Shown: positions 42,075-53,000 of the stretch, piece after piece
How positions within the stretch are numbered: position 1 is the first letter of the stretch
Layout of the letters: each line of letters opens with the position of its first letter
NCBI GenBank assembly: GCA_964611345.1
Contig: CAZSYU010000008.1
Coordinates: forward strand, 1-64,000
DNA length: 64,000 bases
Source: JALZVT01 sp964611345
GTDB taxonomy: Bacteria; Pseudomonadota; Gammaproteobacteria; Pseudomonadales; Azotimanducaceae
Direction of reading: 5' to 3'
The notes under the pieces: generated by a model
Seen by the model: only the letters and a program-made list of their open reading frames with translations
Databases searched by the model: none
What the model was told of the DNA's origin: nothing
Position numbers and translations under genes: made by a program

Positions 42075-42925
42075 CCTGTGTTGGGCCGGAACTGCCAGGA
42101 GCGAACGATCTCGAGGAGGTCGATCGATTTTTTCATTTCTGCCGGAAACGGTGGGTAGGGTGCAGCCAGACGAACGATGTTCAGGGCGGCATCATCGAGT
42201 ATCTTGTGCCCGCTGGAAGCGATGACACGGACGTTTTGCAGACTGCCATCTGGCCGAATGGTAACCAGCAGCTTCAGGTCACCATAAAGCTGCTTTTCGC
42301 GTGCTTCTGCGGGGTAGTTCAGGTTGCCCACAGATTCAACGCGGCGCCGCCACGACTGCAGGTAGTAGGCGTCGGATGTGCGCCGTGCAGAGACGCTGGT
42401 CAGGCGGCGGACCCGTGGGCCCTTTGCCTGCTGTTGGGCCTCAAGAGCCAGGCGTGCGTCGAGGCTCGCGACTTCTTTGGCCAGTTCTTCCAGGGTTTTG
42501 GTATTGAAGCCGTCCTCGGCGTCAGCGGGATCATCTTGTTCAGCGTTGACTTCCCAATCACTTGAAGTGTTAGTGGTGAGTTCGGCCTCGCGTTCTATTT
42601 CGGAATCTTCGGGTAGTACCAGGATGGGCTCGGGCAGCACATCCTGTTCAACGTTCGCGACAAAATCGGCCTCAGAGGTTGTGGTTTTTTCGAGGATCTC
42701 AGCCGCGTCGCCACTACCTAGCTGGTTGGTGGCGGCGATGAACGAGGCGTCCTCCGGTGCGGTGTCGTCGCTGAACTGGGACAGCGTCACCTCAATGGTT
42801 GGACTCGATGCCTGTTGGATTTGCCAGGTGAAACCGATACCCAGAATCGCCGCCGCATGCAGTGCTACGGCCACAAAAGCGGTGAAACCGAGGCGATCAT
42901 TTGGTTTTGCTTCTAGTTCGCTCAT
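42071..42925 (-). CDS. Energy transducer TonB family protein
   Basis: The 284-residue protein has an N-terminal membrane anchor (LGFTAFVAVALHAAAILGIGF), an acidic periplasmic linker rich in Glu, Asp, Ser and Thr in place of the usual Pro-Lys repeats, and a C-terminal TonB domain (about 195-284: YYLQSWRRRVESVGNLNYP, GDLKLLVTIRPDGSLQNVRVIASSG). The yqgE-ruvX and gshB neighbourhood is the common place for this TonB in pseudomonads. No exbB or exbD is near. Confidence 0.88.
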   Translation of the reverse strand: MSELEAKPNDRLGFTAFVAVALHAAAILGIGFTWQIQQASSPTIEVTLSQFSDDTAPEDASFIAATNQLGSGDAAEILEKTTTSEADFVANVEQDVLPEPILVLPEDSEIEREAELTTNTSSDWEVNAEQDDPADAEDGFNTKTLEELAKEVASLDARLALEAQQQAKGPRVRRLTSVSARRTSDAYYLQSWRRRVESVGNLNYPAEAREKQLYGDLKLLVTIRPDGSLQNVRVIASSGHKILDDAALNIVRLAAPYPPFPAEMKKSIDLLEIVRSWQFRPNTG

Positions 42926-42943
42926 TGTTCTTCAGTTTAGTTG

Positions 42944-43936
42944 TCAGGATGCAGCGCCGGCTGCGGTCAGGTGGCGTTCTATCGACTCGCACAGCATACC
43001 GGCGATGTCGAGCGAAAACTGCGTATCGAGTTCACGAATGCAGGTTGGGCAGGTGACGTTGATTTCGGTCAGGTAGTCGCCGATAACATCGATGCCGACA
43101 AAGACCAGGCCGCGACGCCTTAATTCTGGACCGATTTGGGCCGTAATCCAGCGATCCCGATCGGTCAGCTCCTGGCCGCGGCCGGTGCCGCCTGCGGCCA
43201 GGTTGCCCCGGGATTCACCCGCCAGGGGCACCCGCGCGAGCGCATAGGGCACGGGTTCGCCATCAATGAGCAGAATGCGTTTGTCGCCATCGACTATCTC
43301 TGGCAGGTACTTCTGCCCCATTATCTGTTGGCCGCCAGAGTCGGTGAGGGTTTCGAGGATAACCGACAGGTTAGGGTCGTTGTGCTGGGCCCGGAAAATA
43401 CTCGTGCCACCCATGCCATCGAGCTTTTTGAAGATGACGTCGCCGTGTTCGCCGTGAAACTCACGCAATTTGTCCATCCGTCGGCTAACAATCAGCGGTG
43501 GGCAGCACAGGGGGAATTCTGTCGCGAACAGCTTTTCATTGCAGTCACGGAGGCTGGCAGGTTTATTGACTATCAGCACGCCTTGCCGCTCCAGCCGTTC
43601 CAGCAGGTAGGTGGAGTAGATGAATTCCATGTTGAAAGGCGGGTCCTTGCGCATCATCACCACGTCGAAATCGGTGAGGTCGTGCTGTTGTGCGGCACCG
43701 GCGGTGTACCAGTCTGCACCCGCACTGGCCGGGTCCAGATTGGCAGCAAATTTGTCGGCTAGCCGGAACTCACGCGTAATGCCCTGGACTCGTTCTTCCA
43801 GCAACAGCATATCCTGCTGTTCCATGACACTGACCGGCCAGCCACGGATCTGGGCGGCCCGAATCATGGCAATCGTACTGTCTTTTTTTAGCGACAGGCT
43901 GTCGACGGGGTCCAGCAGGAACAGAACGTTTGGCAT
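42944..43936 (-). CDS. gshB: Glutathione synthetase
   Basis: The 330-residue ATP-grasp enzyme has FLLDPVDSLSLKKDSTIAMIRAAQ, KDPPFNMEFIYSTYLLE, FKKLDGMGGTSIFR and GIDVIGDYLTEINVTCPT. It joins gamma-glutamylcysteine and glycine. The product is the likely cosubstrate of the glutathione S-transferase and possibly of the glutathione peroxidase in the first 4 kb. Confidence 0.97.
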   Translation of the reverse strand: MPNVLFLLDPVDSLSLKKDSTIAMIRAAQIRGWPVSVMEQQDMLLLEERVQGITREFRLADKFAANLDPASAGADWYTAGAAQQHDLTDFDVVMMRKDPPFNMEFIYSTYLLERLERQGVLIVNKPASLRDCNEKLFATEFPLCCPPLIVSRRMDKLREFHGEHGDVIFKKLDGMGGTSIFRAQHNDPNLSVILETLTDSGGQQIMGQKYLPEIVDGDKRILLIDGEPVPYALARVPLAGESRGNLAAGGTGRGQELTDRDRWITAQIGPELRRRGLVFVGIDVIGDYLTEINVTCPTCIRELDTQFSLDIAGMLCESIERHLTAAGAAS

Positions 43937-44365
43937 AGGCTGTCAGATCTCATCAGGTGTGCAGCAATCGCTCACGCAGCTTACGCGAGTGCGCCGGGGC
44001 CGTTAAGTTAACCGCTAAGGCGACTCTAACCAAATGGACAGGTAGTTGCGGCTCCTTCGGGAAACAGATTCGGCGCTATTCGTCCCGGTTTGGGAGCAGA
44101 TCGTGGTCTGGCCGGGGAATTCGTTGGCTGACCCACACTGTGCCATCAAATTGAGACAGAAATCCCTTAATAGATGGTTACTTATAGCTACTCTTTGAGA
44201 AATCGTGATACAAAACTCGCGAGCGCAGTCTGGTTGACTGTTTCCGTCCCAAAAGACTCCCTGTCGCAGGGAAATCGGGAATGGTGCAGGCACCGGATTA
44301 AACACAGCTAGTGACGTTCTGACCCGCCAATGGGGCAGCGTCCATAAAAGAGAGACTGTTGGCTA
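43937..44365. other. 429-base intergenic region between gshB and pilG
   Basis: The region separates divergent genes and must contain both promoters. I see a 5-bp hairpin with a 3-base loop at 44259-44271 but no convincing -35/-10 pair, and no reading frame resembling a protein. It is the longest gene-free stretch in the window. Confidence 0.6.
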
Positions 44366-44746
44366 ATGGAACAGGAAATCCAGAGCGTCAAGGTGCTTGT
44401 CATCGATGACAGCAAAACCATTCGGCGCAGTGCGGAAAATCTGCTCGCGAAAGAGGGCTTCGAGGTCATTACCGCAATTGATGGTTTTGATGCGCTCGCA
44501 AAGATTGCGGATGCCCGCCCCGAGATAATTTTTGTCGATATCATGATGCCGCGACTTGATGGTTATCAAACCTGCGCGCTGATCAAGAACAATAGCGAGT
44601 TCAAGACCACTCCAGTGGTAATGCTGTCGAGTAAAGATGGGCTGTTCGATCGCGCCAAGGGCCGCATCGTTGGCTCAGATCAGTACATCACCAAACCGTT
44701 CAGCAAAGAAGAATTGCTGGGCACCATCCGCACGCTGGTTCACTAG
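44366..44746 (+). CDS. pilG: Twitching motility response regulator PilG
   Basis: The 126-residue single receiver domain has acidic DDSK (14-17), phosphoacceptor D58 in FVDIMMPRLDG, the Thr/Ser at MLSSKDG and conserved Lys in ITKPFSK. In the Chp system PilG promotes pilus extension. It heads pilGHIJ-chpA-chpC. Confidence 0.95.
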   Translation: MEQEIQSVKVLVIDDSKTIRRSAENLLAKEGFEVITAIDGFDALAKIADARPEIIFVDIMMPRLDGYQTCALIKNNSEFKTTPVVMLSSKDGLFDRAKGRIVGSDQYITKPFSKEELLGTIRTLVH

Positions 44747-44757
44747 GAACCGCAGCG

Positions 44758-45129
44758 ATGGCTCGGATACTGGTTGTAGACGACTCTCCGACCGACTCAC
44801 ACAAGATGACGCACTTGCTCGCGAAGCATGGTCATCAGGTATTGACGGCGGCGACAGGGTCAGACGGCATTGAAGTGGCTTCGGAAGAACAACCCGATGT
44901 CATTTTGATGGACGTGGTTATGCCCGGTATAAACGGCTTTCAGGCGACTCGGGAACTGACTCGTGCGCACTCGACCAAGCACATCCCAGTCATCATCGTG
45001 TCATCCAAGGCCGAAGAGGCAGACCGTATATGGGGTGAGCGGCAGGGCGCCACCGGCTACGTTACCAAACCGGTTGATGACAGCAAAGTTCTTGACGTGG
45101 TTAATCGCGTTTTGGCAGGTGCTCACTAA
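44758..45129 (+). CDS. pilH: Twitching motility response regulator PilH
   Basis: The 123-residue receiver domain has VVDDSPTD, phosphoacceptor D52 in LMDVVMPGINGFQ, VSSKAEEADRIWGERQGATGYVTKP typical of PilH. It favours pilus retraction or acts as a phosphate sink. Its stop overlaps the pilI start by one base. Confidence 0.95.
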   Translation: MARILVVDDSPTDSHKMTHLLAKHGHQVLTAATGSDGIEVASEEQPDVILMDVVMPGINGFQATRELTRAHSTKHIPVIIVSSKAEEADRIWGERQGATGYVTKPVDDSKVLDVVNRVLAGAH

Positions 45130-45674
45130 TGGCTAGCATGGGCAGTATGCAGATATTCGACATTCTGCGTGAGATGCATAGCGATACTTTTCGCAATGCT
45201 GCACCGATGCCAACAAAAACGGAAGATCAGACCGAGTGGCAAGGTCTGGGTTTTCAAATCGGCGGTGTACGACTCGTCTCGCCGTTGGGTGAGATTGAAG
45301 AAATCATGCAGATGCCGCGCTACACAACACTTCCTGGGGTACAACCCTGGGTGCTGGGTTTAGCCAATGTGCGGGGCCGATTGATTCCAATCATCGATAT
45401 GCATAAGTATCTCGATGTGCAGACGGCCTTGCCGCGCAAAGACTGGCGAGTGCTGGTTGTTGAAGACGGCGATCTGGTCGTCGGTTTGCTGGTCGAGCAG
45501 TCGCTCGGCATGCAACATTTTTTAGAAGAAGGTTTTGAGGATTCGACGCCGTCAGGCATGACTGGGTTGCATGCCAACCTTCATGGTGCCTACCGACACG
45601 GTGGTCGCATGTATTACGTAGTAAGCCTTGCGTCTCTTATTCGAGACCAACGGTTTTTTGAAGTTGCTGATTGA
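45129..45674 (+). CDS. pilI: CheW-like adaptor PilI
   Basis: The 181-residue protein has a CheW domain: LGFQIGGVRLVSPLGEIEEIM, PWVLGLANVRGRLIPIIDM and DLVVGLLVEQSLGMQHF. It links the receptor PilJ to the ChpA kinase. Confidence 0.94.
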   Translation: MASMGSMQIFDILREMHSDTFRNAAPMPTKTEDQTEWQGLGFQIGGVRLVSPLGEIEEIMQMPRYTTLPGVQPWVLGLANVRGRLIPIIDMHKYLDVQTALPRKDWRVLVVEDGDLVVGLLVEQSLGMQHFLEEGFEDSTPSGMTGLHANLHGAYRHGGRMYYVVSLASLIRDQRFFEVAD

Positions 45675-45699
45675 AAAGGACAACACAGGTAGACGGACT

Positions 45700-46926
45700 A
45701 TGAACACAGGGAAATTTTCACCGCCAGTATTAGCTTTGATGGCGCTTGTTGTCTGCTCGATGATCGCCATGACGATGCTTCTGTTTCGAGACGGGATCGA
45801 CGTGACTTCACAACCCGCATTGATGGCTGCCGTTTGCACAATCATTTTGGTTGCTATTCTTGCCTTTGTAATGGTGCGAGAAACCCGGCACAGATTGAAC
45901 GAGCAAGCGTCGCAGAACGAACGTAACCAGGCGGCAATCTTGCAGTTGCTCGACGAGCTGGCAGATCTCGCGGAAGGTGACTTGACTGTGCATGCTTCAG
46001 TTACAGAGAACTTTACCGGTGCGATTGCAGATTCTATCAACTACGCGATCGATCAGATGCGCGGCCTGGTGTCGAACATCAAGCGGGTTTCAGTGCAGGT
46101 ATCGAAGGCAGCCTCACAAACACAGGAAACAGCAGCAAATCTTGAGACTGCTGCCGAAGCGCAGGCGAGAGAAATTGGCGAGGCGACTAAAGAAATCAGT
46201 GAGATGGCAACGTCGATTGACCAGGTTACTGGACACGCATCGCAGTCGAGGTCTGTTGCAAGTCGTGCTGTTGATATTGCGAGCAAAGGTTCAAGCGTAG
46301 TGCATGGCACGATTAAGGGCATGGACAACATCCGCAGCCAAATTCAGGAAACCTCCAAGCGAATTAAGCGACTTGGTGAAAGCTCACAGGAAATCGGCGA
46401 TATCGTTTCTTTGATTAACGACATTGCAGATCAAACCAACATTCTGTCGCTCAACGCTGCCATTCAGGCTTCAATGGCGGGTGATGCTGGCCGCGGGTTT
46501 GCAGTTGTAGCCGATGAGGTGCAGCGTTTGGCTGAGCGTTCAAGTGCTGCAACGAAACAAATCGCAGCCTTGGTTAAGACTATTCAAACCGACACCAATG
46601 AGGCTGTTATCTCGATGGAGCAGACGACCTCTGAGGTTGTTTCTGGCGCCAAGCAGGCCCAGGACGCGGGTGTGGCGCTGGAAGAGATTGAGAACGTATC
46701 AACATCTCTGGCCCGTATGATCACCAACATTAGTGCAGCGGCCGAGAATCAGGCAACTTCAGCCACAGAAGTGTCGAAGACCATGGATACGATTAAAGAA
46801 ATTACTCAGCAGACCGTATCGAGCACAGAAGTAACAACTCGTTCGATTGGTGAGCTGACGACGATGGCGAATGAGATGCACAAGTCGGTTGAAGGCTTTC
46901 GTCTGCCGCAAGACGCCGCAGCCTAG
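45700..46926 (+). CDS. pilJ: Methyl-accepting chemotaxis protein PilJ, lacking the periplasmic sensor domain
   Basis: The 408-residue protein has two transmembrane helices (about 9-29 and 40-59) joined by only about 10 residues, then a cytoplasmic coiled-coil with the signalling tip SLNAAIQASMAGDAGRG and FAVVADEVQRLAERSSAATKQ, a PilJ hallmark. Known PilJ proteins are about 680 residues with large periplasmic PilJ domains; these are absent here, with no frameshift evident upstream. It may sense through the membrane or cytoplasm, or through a partner. ATG 45700 is chosen because it precedes the first helix directly. Confidence 0.9.
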   Translation: MNTGKFSPPVLALMALVVCSMIAMTMLLFRDGIDVTSQPALMAAVCTIILVAILAFVMVRETRHRLNEQASQNERNQAAILQLLDELADLAEGDLTVHASVTENFTGAIADSINYAIDQMRGLVSNIKRVSVQVSKAASQTQETAANLETAAEAQAREIGEATKEISEMATSIDQVTGHASQSRSVASRAVDIASKGSSVVHGTIKGMDNIRSQIQETSKRIKRLGESSQEIGDIVSLINDIADQTNILSLNAAIQASMAGDAGRGFAVVADEVQRLAERSSAATKQIAALVKTIQTDTNEAVISMEQTTSEVVSGAKQAQDAGVALEEIENVSTSLARMITNISAAAENQATSATEVSKTMDTIKEITQQTVSSTEVTTRSIGELTTMANEMHKSVEGFRLPQDAAA

Positions 46927-47001
46927 GCGTTTCAGGAAATTTAGAGTTTCCGGAAAACGATCAAACTTGGACAATAAGCAAACTTGAGAAACGGATAGCA
47001 G

Positions 47002-50000
47002 ATGGGCAACGGAGATAACTTCGCGCTTGATTGGATTAAGGGGGAGCTGGAAAGCACTCTCGACCAAGCACGTGCTGCACTCGAGTCGTACGCCGAAGGT
47101 GGACGCGAAGAGACACGCTTGCGATCTTGCCTGACAAGCTTGCATCAAGTGCACGGCACCTTACGCATGTTGGAAATGGAGGGCGTTGTTCTCCTCGCAG
47201 ACCACATGGAACAAACGGCGCAAGCGCTTCTGAATGGATCTATTCAGGATTCTCTTGCTGCTGAGCAAACACTGATGCAGAGCATACTGCAGCTACCCGC
47301 TTTCATTGAAGAAGTGCAAAACGGTATGGCGGAAGATCTGCCCTTGGTTATGCCTTCCGTGAATGAGCTCCGTGTTTGTTGTGACCTGTCACCAATGGAA
47401 TTTACACCGCCAGTAGTTCCCGAGTTTAGCGGCGACCAGGCGGCAGCAGCCATGCAGCGTTTCCGCAGTATCAATGGTGCCGACAAAGTGACTCGGGTTC
47501 GGGCGGCATACCAGCAAGTACTGCTTAGCGTACTCAAGGGCAGCACTACGGCTCAAACTGTTCAAACACTGAGTAAGATTGCGGTTGGCTTGCAGCGCAT
47601 TTGCGAAGGCGCGCCCTTGGCATCTCTATGGAAAGCATTGGAGCATTTTGCTAAGGGCTATGAGTCTGAACCGCAAAAAATGAGTTCAGAGGCGATTCGC
47701 GATCTGCGCCGAGTCGATGCAGAAATGAAGAGGCTAGCGACTGACGGCGCGGAGGTTTTGGTTGAGCCTTTGTCAGTTGAGTTGGTAAGTGATTTATTGC
47801 GTGTAGCGGAGGGGCATGGAGAGCACAATGATGAAATCTCCGAGTTGCGCTCTGAGTTGCAACTGCCCCAGACGCCGCTGGCGAAACCCCGCGAGGCTTT
47901 AGAGCAGGCGAACCAGGTTCTGGCTGAAGAAGTTGCTGCCGTGCGTGACCGATTCGATCTGTTCACCCGAGGGCAAGATCGTTCGATCGCGCAATTGCGA
48001 GAGCTCACTGCACCGCTCGACACGATTTGCCTGACGCTTAGCATGTTGGGCGATGAAGATGGTGCAACCCTGTTGCGTGAGGAGCGCGCTAAAGCACTTG
48101 CGGGTGATCCTGGTGACGAAGCCGCAGAAGAACTGATACTAAGCCTGGCCAGTGCTCTCGTTCGAACCGAACAAGCACTGGCCGGCGGTGAGGAGGTCTC
48201 CTCTGATCATACCGCATTGGCTAACGCTGCCTTCAACGAAGCGCAGATGGCGGTATTGCAGGAAGCCCGCGCTGGTATTGACCAAATCAAACAGAGTGTC
48301 GTCGATTTCGTATCCTCCAAGTGGAATACAGACTATCTCGACGATGCACCGAATACTCTTGCGGCCGTCCGCGGAGCACTAACGATGATTCCGCTGACGC
48401 GAGCGGCCGAATTGCTTACGTCATGTAGCGACTACATTCGCGATCATCTGCTTGTTGGGCATCGCCCAGATTGGCAGGAGCTTGATGCGTTTGCAGATGC
48501 GCTGGGCGGCATAGACTACTTCCTGGAGCGCTTGTTCGAAACAGGTCGAGTGCCTGGTGATAAGGCATTGGATCTCACTGAGCAAAGCCTCACGAAGCTG
48601 ATGACGGCGACCAGCTCGGCGGCGCAGCAACTTGACCCGCCTGCCGCTGCTGAGGAACCGCCATTGAGCAGTTCTGGTGGCGACGCTGCATTGTCGGCCA
48701 TGCTAGGTGCGAGTCCAGAAGAACTTGCCTTTGCTGCTGATGACGAATTGACTATTGACGACGAATTGCCTTCGGCAGGAGCAGAGCCAAAACCAGAGTC
48801 AGGCGCAGAATCGCAGCCAGAAGCCGAGCCTTCGCTGTCTTCAAGACTTGAACTTGAGTTAGTAGATTTGGATTCAGAGGGCGAAGAGGACGAAGAGCCA
48901 GCAGAAGAGCCAGCGGCAGAATTTGCGTTGGAGCCCCTTGAGGATTCTGCGGCGGAGGTGCTTGCAGAAACTTCATCAGCTGCTGAGCCTGTTGATGCCG
49001 TGGCGGATTTTGAGCTCGAGTCTGATAGCGATACCCCAGAGAACTCAGAAGCCAAAAGTACTCAGTCAGAAGATTCGGAGAGTATAGATACCGAAACTTC
49101 GGCGCTCGTTGACACCAATTGGACCGAGAGCGACACCGGTGAGGTTGGGAGTTCCTATGGTGCAGTTGATGGTGCAGCTGACACCTCTGATGCGCAGACG
49201 CCAGGCTCCGCCGCGGTTGTCGGTGGTGCGTTAGCCGCCGCTGCCACGTTGGGTGTGGCCGCTACCGCAGGCGACTCTGACAACTCCGACAGTGATTCAG
49301 CGGTTGCTGATGATCCGGCAAGCACGGAGAGTTTCGACGAGTCGAGTGTTGTTATTGATGAAGAAATCCTTGAAATTTTTGTCGAAGAAGTTGATGAAGT
49401 TCTAGAGGCCATTGAAGCGCAGTTGCCAAATTGGTCACAAGACCTAAGTGCGAAAACACCTGTCACAGAGATTCGCCGCAACTTTCATACGCTGAAAGGC
49501 AGCGGACGAATTGTTGGTGCAAATCAAATTGGCGAGCTTGGCTGGGCACTGGAAAACATGTTGAATCGGGTGCTCGACTCTACGATTGAGGCGACCGAAG
49601 ATCATCTATTCCTCGTTGGTAGCGCGTGTCAGCTTATCCCTGATTTGCGTGCCGATTTTGCAGCCGACAAAATCATAGAGCGTGCAGAACTGCATGAGCT
49701 GCTTGAGCAGATTGATGTGGTTGCTTCAGGCGGTGCGCTTTCCAAGCAGTTGGCCGCAACAAAATCCGAGTTGCAATCTGAGCAGCAGCCTGATGAGCAG
49801 CAGCCTGAGCTGCAAGAAGAAGATTTCCCAATTTATGACGATGGCGAGCGCGCCTCTGATGAGCTGGGTGCTCTGGATACACGGCCTCCTGCTGTTGATG
49901 TCCCAAGCTTCTTCGACGATTCAGACACCGAATCAGAGGTTGGAGCACTGGATAACCAGGTGCTATTCGCGCAGGAAGTACAGGAGCACGTTGAGGCGCT

Positions 50001-53000
50001 TGGTGAAAGTGTTCGAACTTCGCTGGGTGATGATCAGCTCACTTTGAATGCCGCGTTTACCCGCGCACTGCATACTATCGCAGGATCCGCTGCCACTGCT
50101 GGAGAAGAAGCCATTGTTGGCGTTGCCGAACCTCTGCAGGATGTGTGTTCGGTAGTATTGCGTGAGCGTGGCGGCGTTCTGGAAGGTGAATATCTCGCGT
50201 TCGTTCGAGAAGGTGTTTATGCCCTGCAGGGACTGCTTGATATCGATGCCATAGCAGACCGTCAGCAGGCAGATGCTGACACGTCGATGTTTGCTGCTGA
50301 AGCGGAACGATTGCTGGCAGCGGTGTTTGCAGATGCTGCTTCTGCATCATCTGCTGATCGGCCGGTTAGTCTGTTGGAACTGCCTGACACAACTATTTTG
50401 CTCGATGCTCGAGAATATCTGGATCACTGGCGTTTTGGCACGATAGATATTGACCGCGCGGAGCAGATGGACAACGCGCTGAAGCTGGTTGTTGAGTACG
50501 CTCATTCGGAAGAGTTTGCCGAGATCGGCAATGTACTACGGCGAGCTCACGTACAGTTTGCAGATGCTCCCCTGGATGAAGAACGCCACACTGCGCTAGT
50601 AACAGTGCATGACGATCTGTTGGTGCAACTGGATGCCTTGGCAGCGAATCAGGTGACGCAAACTTCGCCAGAGGTGTTGAATCGATTGGTTGACTTGCTA
50701 GGCGAGATTTCGAACTCGCAAGTTGCAGATGAGCCGCCCGAGGAAGACGAACCCCTTAGTGACGATGCTCAGGAAGCGCTGGCCTACGAACTGGATGACT
50801 CGTCTGCGTTTGATATCGACGCGCTCGATGACGACGTTTTTGGTGTGGAGGATGCTTCGGCAGAGCCAGAGCCTCAGGTCGCACCGGCCGAACAGACCGA
50901 TCTGGAACAGACACAAGTGGAGCAGATGGGCGGCGAAGCCACCGAACTCAGGGCCGCGTTTAGTTCGGCTTCGGCGCCTGCTACTGGCAGTGAAGACGAC
51001 GAGGTCGACTACGAATTACTGGCCATTTTCTTTGAAGAGGCTGATGAGATCCTGGAAGCGTTCGATCAGAGTATGCAAGGTTGGGAAGCTGATCGTTCGA
51101 ATCAGGACTGCCTGGATAATATGCTGCGTGGCTTACATACCTTAAAAGGTGGTGCACGACTGGCTGGTTTGTCCGTACTGGGTGACATGACTCATGAGTA
51201 CGAGTCTGAGCTTATTGTCCTGCAAGAGGCCTCGTCTGAGGTCACAGCACAGCAGTTCGTGACGCTACAGTCGCGCTACGATGACCTGGTCGATGCCGTG
51301 TCACGCGCGCGCTCGACGGATGGGCAAGAGCAGTCTGCTGTTGACGGCATGCCGATGGTTCAAGACGATGCAGCGGCGCCAGAGGTATTGCTCTCGCAGC
51401 CGGCTACTGAGTCAGGTGAACATGACCCGACAGCATCTGCAGAAGTCGTGGCGGCTGACGTACAAGACCCTGCTGAGTTGACGACTGACACCCAGAGCCT
51501 GCGCGAGTCGTTCGAATCATCTGAAACCCCAGAAGCTGCCGATACCTCCGATACCTCCGATACCTCAGAGGTGGAAGTGTTGGCCGGTGCTGCCATTGTG
51601 AGTGGCTTTGCGGCCGCTGGGTTAGCAACGACTGAGAGTGACTCTACGCCTGCCCAACAAGAGCAGGCCCAAACAGAGTCTGTGCGGTCGGAAACGCCAA
51701 CAGCGGATAGTTCGGCGGAGGAAGATCGTTCGCGTAACTCGCAAGAAATGGTGCGAGTTTCTGCAACTCTATTGGAAGACCTGGTGAACCTTGCTGGTGA
51801 GAGCAGCATTGTGCGAGCTCGTGTTGAGCAGGGTATTAATGATTTTGGCAGTGCGCTTGAAGAGATGGAAACGACTATCGAGCGCGTACGCGAGCAATTG
51901 CGTCGCCTCGAGCTTGAAACTGAAACCAGAGTGTCTTCACGGGTCGAGCGTGCGAATGGCCCAGCCTACGAAGACTTTGATCCCCTCGAAATGGATCGAT
52001 ATTCCCAACTGCAGCAGTTAACCCGGTCGCTAACAGAAAGCGCTACCGACATGATGGATCTGAAAGAGACTCTGCGTTACCGCGCCAGAGAGTCTGAGAC
52101 CTTGTTGCTACAGCAGTCGCGATTGAACACCGAACTGCAGGAAGGGTTGATGCGCACTCGCATGGTGCCATTCAGCCGACTGATGCCGCGGTTGCGACGT
52201 ATTGTTCGCCAGGTCTCTCGTGATCTCGACAAACAGGTAGAGTTTCAGGCTTACAACGCGGAAGGCGAGCTGGACCGAAACGTCCTGGAGCGCATGGTTC
52301 CACCGTTGGAGCACATGCTACGAAATGCAATCGATCACGGCATTGAAAGCCAGGAGTTACGACATAGCTTTGGCAAGCCGAGCATTGGCCATATCAGCCT
52401 CAAGCTGTCACGCGAAGGCGGCGATGTTGTGCTGGAGATTACCGACGACGGCGCCGGCATTGATGTTGAGTCCGTACGTGCCAAGGCCGTGGAGCGTGGT
52501 CTAATGGCCGCCGACGCAGCGCTGAGTGATGAACAGGTGCTTGGGTTTGTGTTGGCGCCTGGCTTCACAACTGCCAAGTCGCTCACCCAGATTTCAGGGC
52601 GTGGCGTTGGTATGGATGTTGTTCATAGCGAAGTAAAACAGTTGGGCGGCAATATAAGCATTAGCTCTACTCCAGGTCGAGGTACAACCTTTACTGTACG
52701 GCTGCCCTTCACAGTCTCTGTTAACCGGGCGCTTATGGTTACTTTGGGCGAAGATCAGTACGCGATTCCACTCAATACCATCGAGGGCATCGTGCTACTG
52801 TCGAGCGATGATTTGACCAGACACTACGGACCTCAAGGCCAAGCTTTCGAGTACGCCGGCGTACCCTATCGAGTTCGTTATCTTGGTGGTTATCTCGGAC
52901 GCGAATACGTTGCCCGGCCCGAGCAGGTATCTGTTCCTCTAGTATTGATTCGCTCTGGCGATCAGGCTGTAGCTGTGCACGTTGATGATGTACAAGGCAG

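Noticed and set aside
44015..44305. Minus-strand open frame of 96 codons between gshB and pilG
   Set aside because: No ribosome-binding site, no recognisable motif and unlikely composition; probably chance in the longest intergenic region.
48516..49055. Minus-strand open frame opposite the acidic linker of chpA
   Set aside because: Its Ser/Ala-rich translation is the mirror of the Asp/Glu-rich codons of ChpA, with no independent evidence of coding.
51541..51567. 9-bp repeats in chpA as a mobile or regulatory element
   Set aside because: They are in frame, short and lie in a disordered acidic linker; ordinary slippage explains them.
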